Shown piece after piece: positions 47,339-56,857 of a DNA stretch of 64,000 nt. Positions within the stretch are counted from its first letter, which is position 1. Each line of letters opens with the position of its first letter. A program made the position numbers and the translations under genes. The stretch is from Bradyrhizobium paxllaeri. GTDB lineage: Bacteria > Pseudomonadota > Alphaproteobacteria > Rhizobiales > Xanthobacteraceae. The notes under the pieces were generated by a model. The model was not told the DNA's origin and searched no databases. It saw only the letters and a list, made by a program, of their open reading frames with translations. The stretch is from assembly GCF_001693515.2 (NCBI RefSeq), contig NZ_CP042968.1, positions 5,332,001 to 5,396,000 of the forward strand. Reading direction: 5' to 3'.

Positions 47339-47746
47339 TTAGCCAGAGGAATCCTCCTCCTGGACAAGCCGCACGCCGGTCGCGCAGATATCGCCGTCCA
47401 GCACCGTCAACGCGACCGGCGTGAGACTGCTGCCCTTGCACCGGCCGTCCACACAGCGGCCCGTGCCGAGCTCGAAGGTCGAGCCGTGTTTGCCGCACAT
47501 CAGTCGCATACCGAGGGGATCGAAAAACTGGTTGCGTTCCCAGTCGAGATTGACGCCAGTGTGCGGGCATTTGTTGAGATAGGCAAACACCCGCTTGCCC
47601 CAGCGCACCACGACAATGGGCCACGGCCTGGGGCTGCCATCTTCGTCCACTATCATGAGGTGGAAGCCCATGGCGCGCTGGCTTGGAATATCATTGAAGC
47701 CGCAGATTGCGTAGGCGATATTCGACTGCGTCCGCCGCTCGTTCAT
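47339..47746 (-). CDS. Rieske-type 2Fe-2S protein, second copy
   Basis: 135 residues with NKCPHTG and MCGKHGSTFE ligand motifs, paralogous to 36375-36824. Converges with the unknown gene 46733-47323 (15 bases between stops). A weak sigma-54-like element is visible about 40 bases upstream but has two mismatches, so I do not annotate it. Confidence 0.85.
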   Translation of the reverse strand: MNERRTQSNIAYAICGFNDIPSQRAMGFHLMIVDEDGSPRPWPIVVVRWGKRVFAYLNKCPHTGVNLDWERNQFFDPLGMRLMCGKHGSTFELGTGRCVDGRCKGSSLTPVALTVLDGDICATGVRLVQEEDSSG

Positions 47747-47914
47747 GACAAAAGAACCTTCAATGGATCATCCTGCGATGACTCTTGCAAGAATCGCGCA
47801 AAGTACCTGGATCGCGCTAACCTGTCTTGAGAGTCCGACGCGCGTCGTCGCAAAACGAGAATCGTTCGATCATCGGACCAACGAGCTTTGTGGGATCAGG
47901 CACCTCTTGGGTAT

Positions 47915-48150
47915 TTAGGAATCGGATTGTAAAGCGGCGCGCTCGACCAGGTAAACGCGATCTACGTTTGTGCGCCGCCACGATGGTCCGAAGGCAGCAG
48001 GAGCACCCATGTTGCGCCAAGATTCCGCGGTATCGCAATGGTCGACGAAGAAGCCGCCGGTTTCGTAGACGAGAAGCTCATAGAAGTCGGCCACCACCGG
48101 CTCGCTCAAACCAAGCCATCAGTTCATCAAGAACATGACTGCACCGGAAC
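47915..48150 (-). pseudogene. 2OG-Fe(II) oxygenase fragment
   Basis: FYELLVYETGGFFVDHCDTAES matches the iron-ligand (H-x-D) strand region of prolyl-4-hydroxylase-type oxygenases; the continuation is frameshifted and the rest absent. Confidence 0.55.
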
Positions 48151-48547
48151 GCAGCACATGTTGGAAGAGAAGCTCTCGCGGCTTTCCACAGCCGCTATCC
48201 GGATGTGAACCGCTTCGTAATAAGAAATGTTCGCAGCAAATAATTGCGTTCTCTGGCCTTAATCCATGGTATTCTGACAGCTGATGATATTTTCGAATGT
48301 CCCGGCAGAGCCTGCCTGAGGTTTTTCGTGGTCCACCGCCCCCTCGCCGGAGGGGTCTATGTTGTTACCTGCCGCATCACTCGATCGGCGCCTGCACGAG
48401 TGAACCAGCGCCGCGAGCTGCACTATCTCAACATTCTGAATATATAAAACGCGACGCGTAGACTGTGATCTTTCGTCATCCTTTCGGCTCCCGTCCGAGG
48501 AACGCATGTCACGCCCCGCCGCGTTCGGCGGGACCGGCACCTTAGCG
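48151..48547. other. No supported gene
   Basis: Only overlapping short frames. Nothing recognised. Confidence 0.35.
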
Positions 48548-48780
48548 AGGCGTCAGTTCAATTGCTGTGCTCACGCGCTCGGGAAGTCGCCTCGGCGAGG
48601 GAAAGCTGAACGGAAGGGTCGCATTGGCGAGGGCATCGAGCGCCGACCGTTTTTCCGACGGCCGTCGCTGGACATATTGTCTCTCCAGCTCCGTCAGCTT
48701 GGTTTGAAGCAATTGCGCGCTGCCCGGTAGCGGCGAATGTTGTTGCGATGCGTGCGCATGTGAGCAAGGGGCTCGTCGAT
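48548..48780 (-). pseudogene. Small Bradyrhizobium-type hypothetical protein, frameshifted
   Basis: MRTHRNNIRRYRAAR continues after one shift as LLQTKLTELERQYVQRR and SALDALANATLPFSFP, resembling abundant small proteins of this genus with an RNI.RYR..L start. Function unknown. Confidence 0.4.
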
Positions 48781-49047
48781 CATCGTCGTTGACCCAGCAT
48801 TTGCTATGTCAACTCCTTTGGGTGTGGGCGAGGGTGAAGGCAGTATCCGCAAGCGCTGCTTGCACAGCGCCCTCATCCCACGTTGTGGACTTGCTCTGAC
48901 TGAATTGTCGCCCGAGAGAACACCGAAGACGGCGCCCCTTGTACCATATGGCCGCCTATCCGCACGCAATGAGGACGTTACCGCTGTCCCGGCAAGCGCC
49001 GGTGTACTGAGACTCTATCCCACTTTCTGCTTAGTTGTTTTACGTTG
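48781..49047. other. No supported gene
   Basis: Short overlapping frames on both strands without features. Confidence 0.35.
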
Positions 49048-49251
49048 TTAGCGCGCGAAGCACGCCGGGTCGGTTAAGCAAAAAAAGAGATCGCAGATGC
49101 CATTCAACGGGTCCTCATCGCATTCAGGATATGACGTATTGGCTACGAGTACCTTGGTGTCGACCGGTGGTGCGGCACCATCAGCGGCGAAAGTCGGTAC
49201 CGCCGCTGCAAGCGCGACGGCGCTCGCAGTAACAAACAGCAATTTTTTCAT
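49048..49251 (-). CDS. Small secreted cysteine-rich peptide
   Basis: 67 residues with a textbook signal peptide (MKKLLFVTASAVALAAAVPTFA, cleavage after TFA). The mature part is about 45 residues, acidic, with four Cys in the order C-x7-C-x4-C-x5-C (PECDEDPLNGICDLFFCLTDPAC). The ribosome site AAGGAAGCGAG lies about 12 bases before the ATG at 49251. I recognise no family. Even Cys number suggests two disulfides; it might be an exported symbiotic or antimicrobial peptide. Confidence 0.7.
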   Translation of the reverse strand: MKKLLFVTASAVALAAAVPTFAADGAAPPVDTKVLVANTSYPECDEDPLNGICDLFFCLTDPACFAR

Positions 49252-49782
49252 TCGAGACTCGCTTCCTTAGATTGGCCCCAGCCGCCCTCAACAGTCTTAG
49301 ATGACGACCGCACAATTGGTAAAATACATTCTCTTGATCGGATCTATCTACGGAATGGATCGACGAAGCGATGGCGATCATCGAGCAGATGACCGGGCTT
49401 TTTAGAGCAGAGACCCTCGGGCTCCCGTTGCGCGTGACGCGCGATCTGCAATTCCGCAAGACAGTCCTCGAACAGGTCGCGGATATTACCGCCGAACGGG
49501 ACGCGCTGTGGCAGCGTCTCGCATTGCTAGCGAGACCGTCGCGGTCAACCCGCCCGACCAACCGGCCGTGTAAGCAATTGGGGGCGCGTCGGCGGGTGCT
49601 TTCGCGCACTGCGGCGCATCGGATCATTACGTCCATCCAGGGGCCGGCGCCAAAATGGTAGTCTATGCGACATTTCCGATAAATTGATTTTATGCGATCG
49701 GGCGCATAACTTTTGTTTATGCGCCAGATACGATATTGCTCTTTTATCGGGTTTAGCGAATAACGGGGCCGGAGAGTGAGCC
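49252..49782. other. Upstream region of hipB, short ORF remnant
   Basis: The plus frame 49371-49661 (RVTRDLQFRKTVLEQVADITAERDALW) has a helical start but no family match. An inverted AT-rich stretch at 49665-49740, with repeated TTATGCG-type motifs before hipB, may hold the HipB operator. Confidence 0.35.
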
Positions 49783-50034
49783 ATGACCGATCTCGCAAGA
49801 ACACCGCAGCAGATAGGCAATCTGGTACGCCGCGCCCGCAAAAAGCGCGACCTCAGCCAGACGCAGCTCGCCGACCAGGCGGGAGTGCGGCAGGAGACCA
49901 TTTCCCTGATCGAGACCGGCAACCCGGCGGCAAGGCTCGAGACTATCCTCGCTGTGCTGGCCGGTCTCGACCTTGAATTTCGCATTGTGGCCCGTCGCAA
50001 GGCTGGCCCGGCGGACATCGAGGAAATCTTCTGA
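49783..50034 (+). CDS. hipB: HipB-type antitoxin (XRE HTH)
   Basis: 83 residues with a Cro/C1 helix-turn-helix (LSQTQLADQAGVRQETISLIE) at about 24-45 and a short C-terminal tail. In HipBA systems it binds the operator upstream and neutralises the HipA kinase. Overlaps hipA by one base. The GAGAGTGAGCC before the ATG is a weak ribosome site. Confidence 0.85.
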   Translation: MTDLARTPQQIGNLVRRARKKRDLSQTQLADQAGVRQETISLIETGNPAARLETILAVLAGLDLEFRIVARRKAGPADIEEIF

Positions 50035-51445
50035 TGGGCCGCCGTCCTCGCCATGCACCGCTGCGTGTGCTCCTCAACAACCGACTTGTTGGCCACCTCA
50101 CCAAGGCGGCAAGCGGTGCTATTCAATTCCGGTACGAGGATGATTGGCTCGGGTGGGAACATGCCCTTCCCGTCTCGCTGTCGCTGCCGCTGCGCGAGGA
50201 TGCCTTCCGAGGCGAAGCCGTTACGGCTGTCTTCGACAACCTCCTCCCCGACTCGGACGCCCTGCGCCGCCGGGTGGCGCAAAAGGTCGGCGCCGCCGGG
50301 ACCGATGCCTACAGCCTGCTCGCTGCGATCGGCAGGGACTGCGTGGGCGCCCTGCAGTTCGTCGCCGACGATGATGATCGCCATGGCGATGGTCACACTA
50401 TCGTCGGCGACGCCGTCGACGACGAAGCGATCGAAAAGCTTCTCAAGGGGCTTACCCAGGCTCCGCTCGGGCTCAGGCGCGACGATGATTTCCGGATTTC
50501 GCTGGCAGGCACGCAGGAGAAGACGGCCCTGCTGCGGAACGGCGGCAAATGGCTGAAGCCGCGCGGCACAACGCCGACCACCCACATTTTCAAGACGCAA
50601 ATCGGGGAGCTGCCCAGCGGCATCAACCTCTCGAACAGCGTCGAGAATGAATACTACTGCCTGAAACTTGCCGCCGCCTTCGGCCTGCCGGTGAACCAAG
50701 CCGAGATTGCCACTTTCGGCAAGACAACGGCGCTCGTGATCGAGCGCTTCGCCGTCTGCTCCGCCTTCCGCAAGAGGATTGCTGTCAGGCCCTGTCGGTA
50801 CCGCCGACGCGCAAGTACCAGAGCGATGGCGGCCCCGGCATGGGGAAGCTTCTTGGTCTGCTCAAAGGCAGCGATAACCCCTCCGAGGATCAGGCGATCC
50901 TGTTGAAGGCACAGATTTTCTTTTGGATGATCGGCGCAACCGACGGCCACGCGAAGAACTTCAGCGTCTTCATAACACCGGGCGGCCGCTATCATCTGAC
51001 ACCGCTCTATGACGTGCTCACGGCACAGCCCAGCCTCGACACGGGCCAAGTCCAACGCAAGCAGATGAAGCTCGCAATGTCGGTAGGGACGAACAACCAT
51101 TACCGGATCGCCAAGGTGCAGGGTCGGCATTTCGTACAGACCGGCCGAGTGGCGGGCCTACCGAAAAAGCTCGTGCAGGAGTCAATCGAAGGGGTAGCCG
51201 CTGCCGCTCAAGCTGCGCTCGCCAAAATCGAAAGCGAGCTGCCAAAGGGGTTTCCCGAGGCAATTCATATTTCGGTGAAAGCCGCCGCTATGCAGCGCCT
51301 GCGTTCATTAAAAGTTAAGCTGGCAGGTCAGGGCTTCATCAACCGCGCTGCATCTGGCGCAAGACCCGCCGCCAGTCGCTCAACGAGTGTGACGCCGTCG
51401 CGTAACGCGCTCTCGCGGATGACCAGTCGCTGGCGTTCGCGGTAG
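50034..51445 (+). pseudogene. hipA: HipA toxin kinase, frameshifted by a short deletion
   Basis: The first 240 codons follow HipA (N-terminal subdomain, ISLAGTQEKTALL, HIFKTQIGELPSG). After VIERF the frame is lost: RLLRLPQEDCCQALSVPP resumes one frame over, consistent with a deletion of roughly two dozen bases. The C-terminal half (50840-51445) keeps the catalytic loop ATDGHAKNFS and YDVLTAQP. HipA phosphorylates GltX and causes growth arrest; this copy should be inactive while the antitoxin gene remains intact. Confidence 0.85.
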
Positions 51446-52479
51446 CTGGCGTCGCCGGTTCTGGCGATGTAGTCGGCATCCATCGATCCATCCCGATGGG
51501 CGAGCAGATGTCGCTGATGGAAAACACCTGCGGCCGCCGTTTTCCGCCCGCAGCAGCGCGGAAGCATGGGGGCCGCAGGGCCCAAAGCAACGGAAACGAC
51601 GTCAGCCGGAGGCTGGCCGTTCAGACTGCGTCACGAAACGCTTCCGGCGACGTGCTCATCTTTCAGATAAAGCTGGCCAGGAGCCTCTCGGCCTCCTCGG
51701 TAGATTGTCCGGCGTCGGTCATACGTTCAATCAGCCTGCGCTGCCGAGCGAGGGTCGTCTCCCCGTCCGCACATGCCGCTGGAGCATCTGAAGCGTGGTT
51801 TCACCGTAGCGCATGCCTGAGCATAACAGCTTTCGGCTCTTTCTGCAGACCTGCGCCAGTGATCGTTACCGGATGGCAGAGACGGCAACGGCGGCGCCGG
51901 GAACGCGGGGAGTAGAGCTCGGTCCGGACGGACGCGGCAGACTAGGATTCGTTGTGAAAGAGGATGTCGTTGACCCGCCTCTTTGTAAAGCGCCTCGATC
52001 TCTCTGCTGAACATCCGCTTTCCGGTATCGTTCAAGATGAACGAGCCCAGCCTTTCAAAACGCTCAAACAGCAGCGCGACGTCAGGCGGAAGCCCTCCAC
52101 TCGGTAAACAACGCCAGGAGATGGTCGCTCAGCGCCGTTGCGGCGCTCAAGCCCTTCAATCTGTTTCCATAACTCTCCTTCGTCACCTTTCCAGGCCCAC
52201 AGGAAGAGGGATTCTACAGCACGAACCTGCTCCCTGTTGTCGCGTGCAATGACCGCACCAAACAAGTGGTGAAGCGCTTTCCAGCGCCCCGCCCGTGTGC
52301 CGTAGAAAGGCGCGGCGCGCTGGCAACCTGATTGATGTGGGACCATAAACGTTTTTGGCTGATGAGATGCGGTTCGGTAGGCCCGGACCTGCCCGAAACT
52401 AGCGGTCCGGGGCGCAGCCGAAATGTCGGCTAAAGTTTGCAATCGCGCAGATGTAGGATTGTCGAGTCCACGGTCACAG
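51446..52479. other. Remnants of hypothetical genes
   Basis: On the minus strand a frame-shifted YGETTLQMLQRHVRTGE...ARQRRLIERM piece near 51660-51820 resembles small Bradyrhizobium proteins. A WKALHHLFGAVIARDNREQ ... LFLWAWKGDEGELWKQIEG segment lies within 52032-52442. No function can be assigned. Confidence 0.35.
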
Positions 52480-52560
52480 ATTGCGGACCATCATGTCCTC
52501 GATCATTCGGTGCCGAAGAGGGCTGTGGCCACTGGGTCTTCTGTCTTGAGAGGGTGGTGC
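52480..52560 (-). pseudogene. N-terminal trace of an IS91-type integrase
   Basis: This stretch is clearly related to the start of the recombinase gene at 24400-24490 (same GCGGACCATCATGTCCTCGA-like core and CTGTCTTGAG leader), but is too short and diverged to be a gene. Confidence 0.5.
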
Positions 52561-52861
52561 GAAGACCAACATCCTCTCAGATAGGACACCTCAGTTCAGA
52601 AGGGTTGCCCCACTCCCGTCCAACGGGTTCGTTCAAACGTGGGCGAGATCAAATGGGATACACCCGGGCGAGATCATCGGAATGCGCATGAACGAGCCGC
52701 TTGGCAGGTCGAGCCCGGCATCTTTCGGAGCCCCCATCCGGAACTCGAAAACCCACGGCGGCCGCAACGGGGCATCATCGGGAAAAGTCGGTATCAGCAC
52801 GATCGGCCCATTCGGCCGCGCGGGCACCAATCGGCCGTGGGCCGTGGCCTGAAGGCCCGGC

Positions 52862-53647
52862 TCAAGACATTTTTCGTGTGGCAATTGATTCCAAATACAG
52901 CCCGTTGGGGTCGATATATCGGTCCGCGAGGCGTTGGAGCAAGGTATCCACCTGGTCTGATGTAACACTGAACTCTCCATAGTTTGGATCGAAGAGCGTG
53001 GTCCTTCCATCGAAGGTCGACGTCGCAACTGTGTGTCCCCCACCTTCGACGAACTTCAAACTAAGCAAATACCTCGATCCGTCAGCAGTGAGTTTGCCCA
53101 ACATGCTCGAGATACTCGCAGGGTCGTCGAAGCTGTAAACCTTCTCTTTGTGGGATGGTTGCAAACCTGCTTCCTGCAACATGGCGTACTTTGCGTCACT
53201 GTTGGCCTGAGGAGGTTCTGCTCCTTCGTTTCGCAGGTCCTTCCTGATATCTAGATAGCGCTGCTGCCACACAGCCGCTGAGTCGTGCCCGTCCGATCCG
53301 GGCGTTAGCGTAGTCATTCGGGATCTCGGGCTGTACTGGAGATTGCCGAGCCATTCCGCAGTCAGCCCAACGCATATGCCGTCTACATTCGCGTCCGCCA
53401 ATTCGGCCGCCCGGTAGTCGAACAGTGGGTCATTCGGCCTCACTGGACCGGATGTACTCGGGTTATTTGGATCCGAGACATTGGGCTTGCTGACACAGCA
53501 CCCCATGTCGGGCAAGTCTCCAGGCAGCGGGCTCCGCCGCAGCGCGAGATCCGCAACTGTTTCCATAAAGCTGTCACTGTCCACCGACTGACTCGGTTCG
53601 ACAGCTTGGGTCGGAGGTGTGGGTAAGCCACTGATCCGATTATACAT
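52862..53647 (-). CDS. nopT: NopT, type III effector cysteine protease (C58, YopT/AvrPphB family)
   Basis: 261 residues closely matching NGR234 NopT. Catalytic triad Cys 92 (GICVGLTAEW), His 205 (GGGHTVA) and Asp 220 (LFDPNYGEF). The internal DMGCCVS at 48-53 is the autocleavage-exposed Gly for N-myristoylation followed by two Cys for palmitoylation, which target the processed effector to plant membranes. NopT cleaves host targets and itself. A tts-box-like motif lies about 80 bases upstream. Lies between the two hipA copies, on the opposite strand. Confidence 0.95.
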   Translation of the reverse strand: MYNRISGLPTPPTQAVEPSQSVDSDSFMETVADLALRRSPLPGDLPDMGCCVSKPNVSDPNNPSTSGPVRPNDPLFDYRAAELADANVDGICVGLTAEWLGNLQYSPRSRMTTLTPGSDGHDSAAVWQQRYLDIRKDLRNEGAEPPQANSDAKYAMLQEAGLQPSHKEKVYSFDDPASISSMLGKLTADGSRYLLSLKFVEGGGHTVATSTFDGRTTLFDPNYGEFSVTSDQVDTLLQRLADRYIDPNGLYLESIATRKMS

Positions 53648-53724
53648 GGCCGTTCGCTTTCCTTCAGCGTAAGTCCCATCGCAACACCAAGCTGCTCAGG
53701 GGTGCTCCGAATGATAGTCAGAAA

Positions 53725-53743
53725 AGCTGATCCCAAGCTGACG
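53725..53743 (-). promoter_or_regulatory. tts-box-like motif upstream of nopT
   Basis: The minus strand reads CGTCAGCTTGGGATCAGCT; GTCAGCTT and the downstream AGCT match the tts box in register while the TCGAA core is altered. Confidence 0.6.
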
Positions 53744-53864
53744 GCCAGGCGCTACTCAGGTTAGGGAGACGGACGGGACGCGCGGACCAAATCGTACATG
53801 TGGGCGTATCGCAGCGGCCAGGATAGCCCACAGCCGGTCGCTGCTGTCCGATTAGCAGGCTGGT

Positions 53865-54314
53865 CGTGGCCAGGAGCGGATGATCAGGCGGCGCTGCTCA
53901 GAGCGCAAATCTTCTCTTGGCTGATCGTCGCGAGCGATGACTATGCGAAGAATTTCAGCATCTTCATCACGCCGGCGGCGCTATCATCTGACACGCTTTA
54001 CGACGTGCTCACGGCACAGCCGCGTCTGGACGCCGGTCAAATTCAGCGCAAGCAGATGAAGCTCGCGATGTCGGTAGGGACAAACATTCACTACAGGATT
54101 GCCCAAGTAGACGGCCCGACATTTCTTGCAGATAGGCGAAGCCGCGGGCGTACCGAAAACGCTTGTTCAAGAATCAATCGAACGTGTCGCCTTCACCGCT
54201 CAAGCTGCGCTCGGCAAAATTGAAAGCGACCTGCCAAAGGGCTTTCCCGAGGCAATCCATAATTCGGTGAAAATCGCCGCTATGCAGCGCCTGAGTTCAT
54301 TGAAAGTGCAATAG
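53865..54314 (+). pseudogene. C-terminal hipA fragment, second copy
   Basis: Pieces such as LLRAQIFSWLIVASDDYAKN, YDVLTAQPRLDAGQIQRKQM and, after a shift, LVQESIERVAFTAQAALGKI parallel residues of the hipA C-terminal half at 50880-51330. The catalytic loop is changed (SDDYAKNFS for TDGHAKNFS) and the N-terminus is missing. Confidence 0.85.
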
Positions 54315-54567
54315 CAGAAAGATTACGATTTGCTACCGGGGGCGAACTGCATTTGCGCCGTATGGCGCTTGCAACCGCACCGGCCGCCGTTGACTAGTAC
54401 GCACGAAATGGTCGCCGAAACGAAGACGCTGGATTGGATTCTGAGGCACCCCCCCGGAATAGCGCCCCCCGGCTTGCCTGCGCCACTAACTCCTCAGAAC
54501 AGCTTGGCATTAAAGGCGAATAGCTAGAGAGTGGCTTATCAAGCAAGCCTAGTTATGCGAACTTTCG

Positions 54568-56058
54568 ATGGCACAGATCAAGGCGCCCCCTGGGCACCGC
54601 ACCCCGCGAATGGGAGCGCGTCAGATCTACGAAGCGCTTAGGGATCAGATCCTGGGGCGCGTGTACGGCGCCGATGGGCTGCTGCCGTCGTCCCGCGCCC
54701 TCTCCGCGGAACTCGGCGTATCTCGCGGTACGGTGACGATCGCCTATGAGCAACTCGCGGCGGAAGGCTTCATCGAGATCCGCCATGGCGCACGACCGCG
54801 CGTTGCACAAGCTGCTATCGAGAGGGGACGCGTGCGCACTACGTCGCGGCCGTTGTCACGGAAGGTGCGACTGTCGGGGTACGGTGAGCGTTTGAGACAG
54901 GTCGCGCCGCGCTCGGAGGAGCAATCTCGCAACCTCCTCGCAAATTTTCGATATGGTGACCTCTCACCATCGGATTTCCCCGTGCTCGCGTGGAAAAGAG
55001 CCGTGGTCGCTGCAATGACACGGCGGCCACCGAGATTGGCCTACAACGATCCTTGCGGCTCCCGGCGGCTGCGGATGGCGCTGCAGGCCTATCTCTGGCG
55101 TTCGAGGACCGTGCGATGCGACGTTGATCAAATCATCATCGTGAACGGTTCGCAGCAAGGGCTCGATTTGTGTGCGCGACTGCTGCTCAACTCCGACGAT
55201 CGGTTCGTCATGGAAGACCCTGGCTACCTGATGGCAAGGCACGTCTTTGCGGCGAACGGGGCTGCCGCCGTGCCGATTCCAGTCGACGTCGACGGAATGG
55301 ACACGGAGCAGCTTGCGAAGACCGAAGCGCGGCTCGCGTACGTGACGCCCTCGCATCAATTTCCGCTGGGCGGCGTCATGCCGATCGCGCGTCGGCACCA
55401 GTTGCTCGCCTGGGCAAGAAAGTTCGACGCCTATGTAATCGAGGACGACTACGACAGTGAGTACCGATACGACACTAAGCCGGTCCCCCCGCTGCATGCG
55501 CCCGCAGCTAGCCAGGACGTCATCTATCTAGGGACAGTCTCCAAGACGCTCTCGCCTACGCTGAGGATCGGCTATCTGGTGGTGCCCTCTCAACTTCAGT
55601 CCCTGTTCGCCGCGGCCAAGCAGATCATGGACAGGCACACGCCGCTGATCGAGCAGGAAGCGCTCGCGACGATGTTCGAGACCGGTGCATACGACAGGCA
55701 CGTCAGGCGAGTCCGACGGCGCAACGGCGAGCGACGGCAAGTCCTGCTCGACGCTTTGCGCCGCAGATTTGGCGATCGAGTCCAAATCGACGGCGCGGCC
55801 GCCGGCTTGCATGTGGTGGTCTGGTTTCGCGATCTGCCCCAAACGTCCGAAGCAGCGTTGATCGAGGCTGCTCGCGTCAAAGGCGTCGGCATCTATCCGG
55901 TCGCCCCACTCTTTCACCCCCATCCTAGCCGCCGGCAGCGGCCGGACGTTATCGGGCTTGTCATGGGTTACGCCGCACTGGAGGCGCGCCAGATTGAGCG
56001 CGGCTGTCAGCTTCTGGCTCAGGCGGTCGATCAGCTTCGTTCGCGGCGATTGTCCTAG
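54568..56058 (+). CDS. MocR/PdxR-type GntR-aminotransferase regulator
   Basis: 496 residues: N-terminal GntR winged helix at about 15-80 (RQIYEALRDQILG, LSAELGVSRGTVTIAYEQL), then a fold-type I aminotransferase-like domain with IEDDYDSEYRYD and the PLP lysine in GTVSKTLSPTLRIGY. MocR proteins sense PLP or PLP-amino-acid adducts and control neighbouring transport or PLP genes. Upstream of and codirectional with a PaiB and a LysE gene. The ATG at 54568 is chosen by family length. Confidence 0.9.
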   Translation: MAQIKAPPGHRTPRMGARQIYEALRDQILGRVYGADGLLPSSRALSAELGVSRGTVTIAYEQLAAEGFIEIRHGARPRVAQAAIERGRVRTTSRPLSRKVRLSGYGERLRQVAPRSEEQSRNLLANFRYGDLSPSDFPVLAWKRAVVAAMTRRPPRLAYNDPCGSRRLRMALQAYLWRSRTVRCDVDQIIIVNGSQQGLDLCARLLLNSDDRFVMEDPGYLMARHVFAANGAAAVPIPVDVDGMDTEQLAKTEARLAYVTPSHQFPLGGVMPIARRHQLLAWARKFDAYVIEDDYDSEYRYDTKPVPPLHAPAASQDVIYLGTVSKTLSPTLRIGYLVVPSQLQSLFAAAKQIMDRHTPLIEQEALATMFETGAYDRHVRRVRRRNGERRQVLLDALRRRFGDRVQIDGAAAGLHVVVWFRDLPQTSEAALIEAARVKGVGIYPVAPLFHPHPSRRQRPDVIGLVMGYAALEARQIERGCQLLAQAVDQLRSRRLS

Positions 56059-56158
56059 TCGCCATGCCCCTCCAACTGGACCATCAAAATCAGTGATAAC
56101 TGGCAGTTCTAACCGCACCAGGCTGGGTCTATCCCAGGACCGAAAGAGGAGAACCGCC

Positions 56159-56788
56159 ATGTATGTGCCCCCCGCCTTTAAAGATGACGAGGTCGAAAGC
56201 ATCCGAGCGACCATTTGGTCCGCCGGCCTCGCCAACCTGGTCACGGCCACCGCGGACGGGCCGATAGCGACGCCCTTGCCGCTCTTCCTCGATGAGACCG
56301 AAGGAGAGCACGGAGTGCTGTACGGGCACTTGGCGAAGGCCAATCCACAATGGCGTTCGGCTCCGACCGGCGAAGCTCTGGCCATCTTCATGGGTCCGGA
56401 AGCCTACGTGACACCTTCATGGTACGCCACCAAGCAAGAAACCGGGAAGGTGGTGCCGACATGGAATTACATCGCCGTCCACGCGTACGGGCCGGTTGAG
56501 TTCTTCCACGAACCCGAACGTCTGCTCGAGGTGGTCACGCGGCTAACGAACACCCATGAGACGTCGCGCGCGAAGCCCTGGGCCGTCAGCGATGCCCCCA
56601 CCGACTTCATTGCCTCCCAGTTGGGAGGGATCATCGGAGTGCGCATTCCGGTCACCAGGTTCGAGGGCAAGCGCAAGATCAGCCAGAACCGGCCCGAGGC
56701 TGACCGCATCGGCGTCGCCGCCGGCCTTGCGGCTTGCGAAAAGCCGCAGGATCGGGAAGTGGCTTCCCTCATTCCGATTCCGGCCTGA
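56159..56788 (+). CDS. PaiB-family FMN-binding protein
   Basis: 209 residues from the ATG at 56159 with an AGAGGAGAA ribosome site. MYVPPAF start, PLFLDETEGEHGVLYGHLAK, YVTPSWYATK and VPTWNYIAVHAYG are the PaiB/FMN-binding negative regulator signature. These split-barrel flavin proteins are often next to MocR regulators. Role unknown in detail. Confidence 0.92.
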   Translation: MYVPPAFKDDEVESIRATIWSAGLANLVTATADGPIATPLPLFLDETEGEHGVLYGHLAKANPQWRSAPTGEALAIFMGPEAYVTPSWYATKQETGKVVPTWNYIAVHAYGPVEFFHEPERLLEVVTRLTNTHETSRAKPWAVSDAPTDFIASQLGGIIGVRIPVTRFEGKRKISQNRPEADRIGVAAGLAACEKPQDREVASLIPIPA

Positions 56789-56857
56789 GGTTAGCGTAGT
56801 CATCGTGTGCGAAGACCGGCGCTAGACAACTGGTTGACGCGATTAGAGGGGTGGGCG

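Noticed and set aside
47780..47800. Sigma-54-like element upstream of the second Rieske gene
   Set aside because: Two mismatches, including one of the GG bases, and no NifA site nearby.
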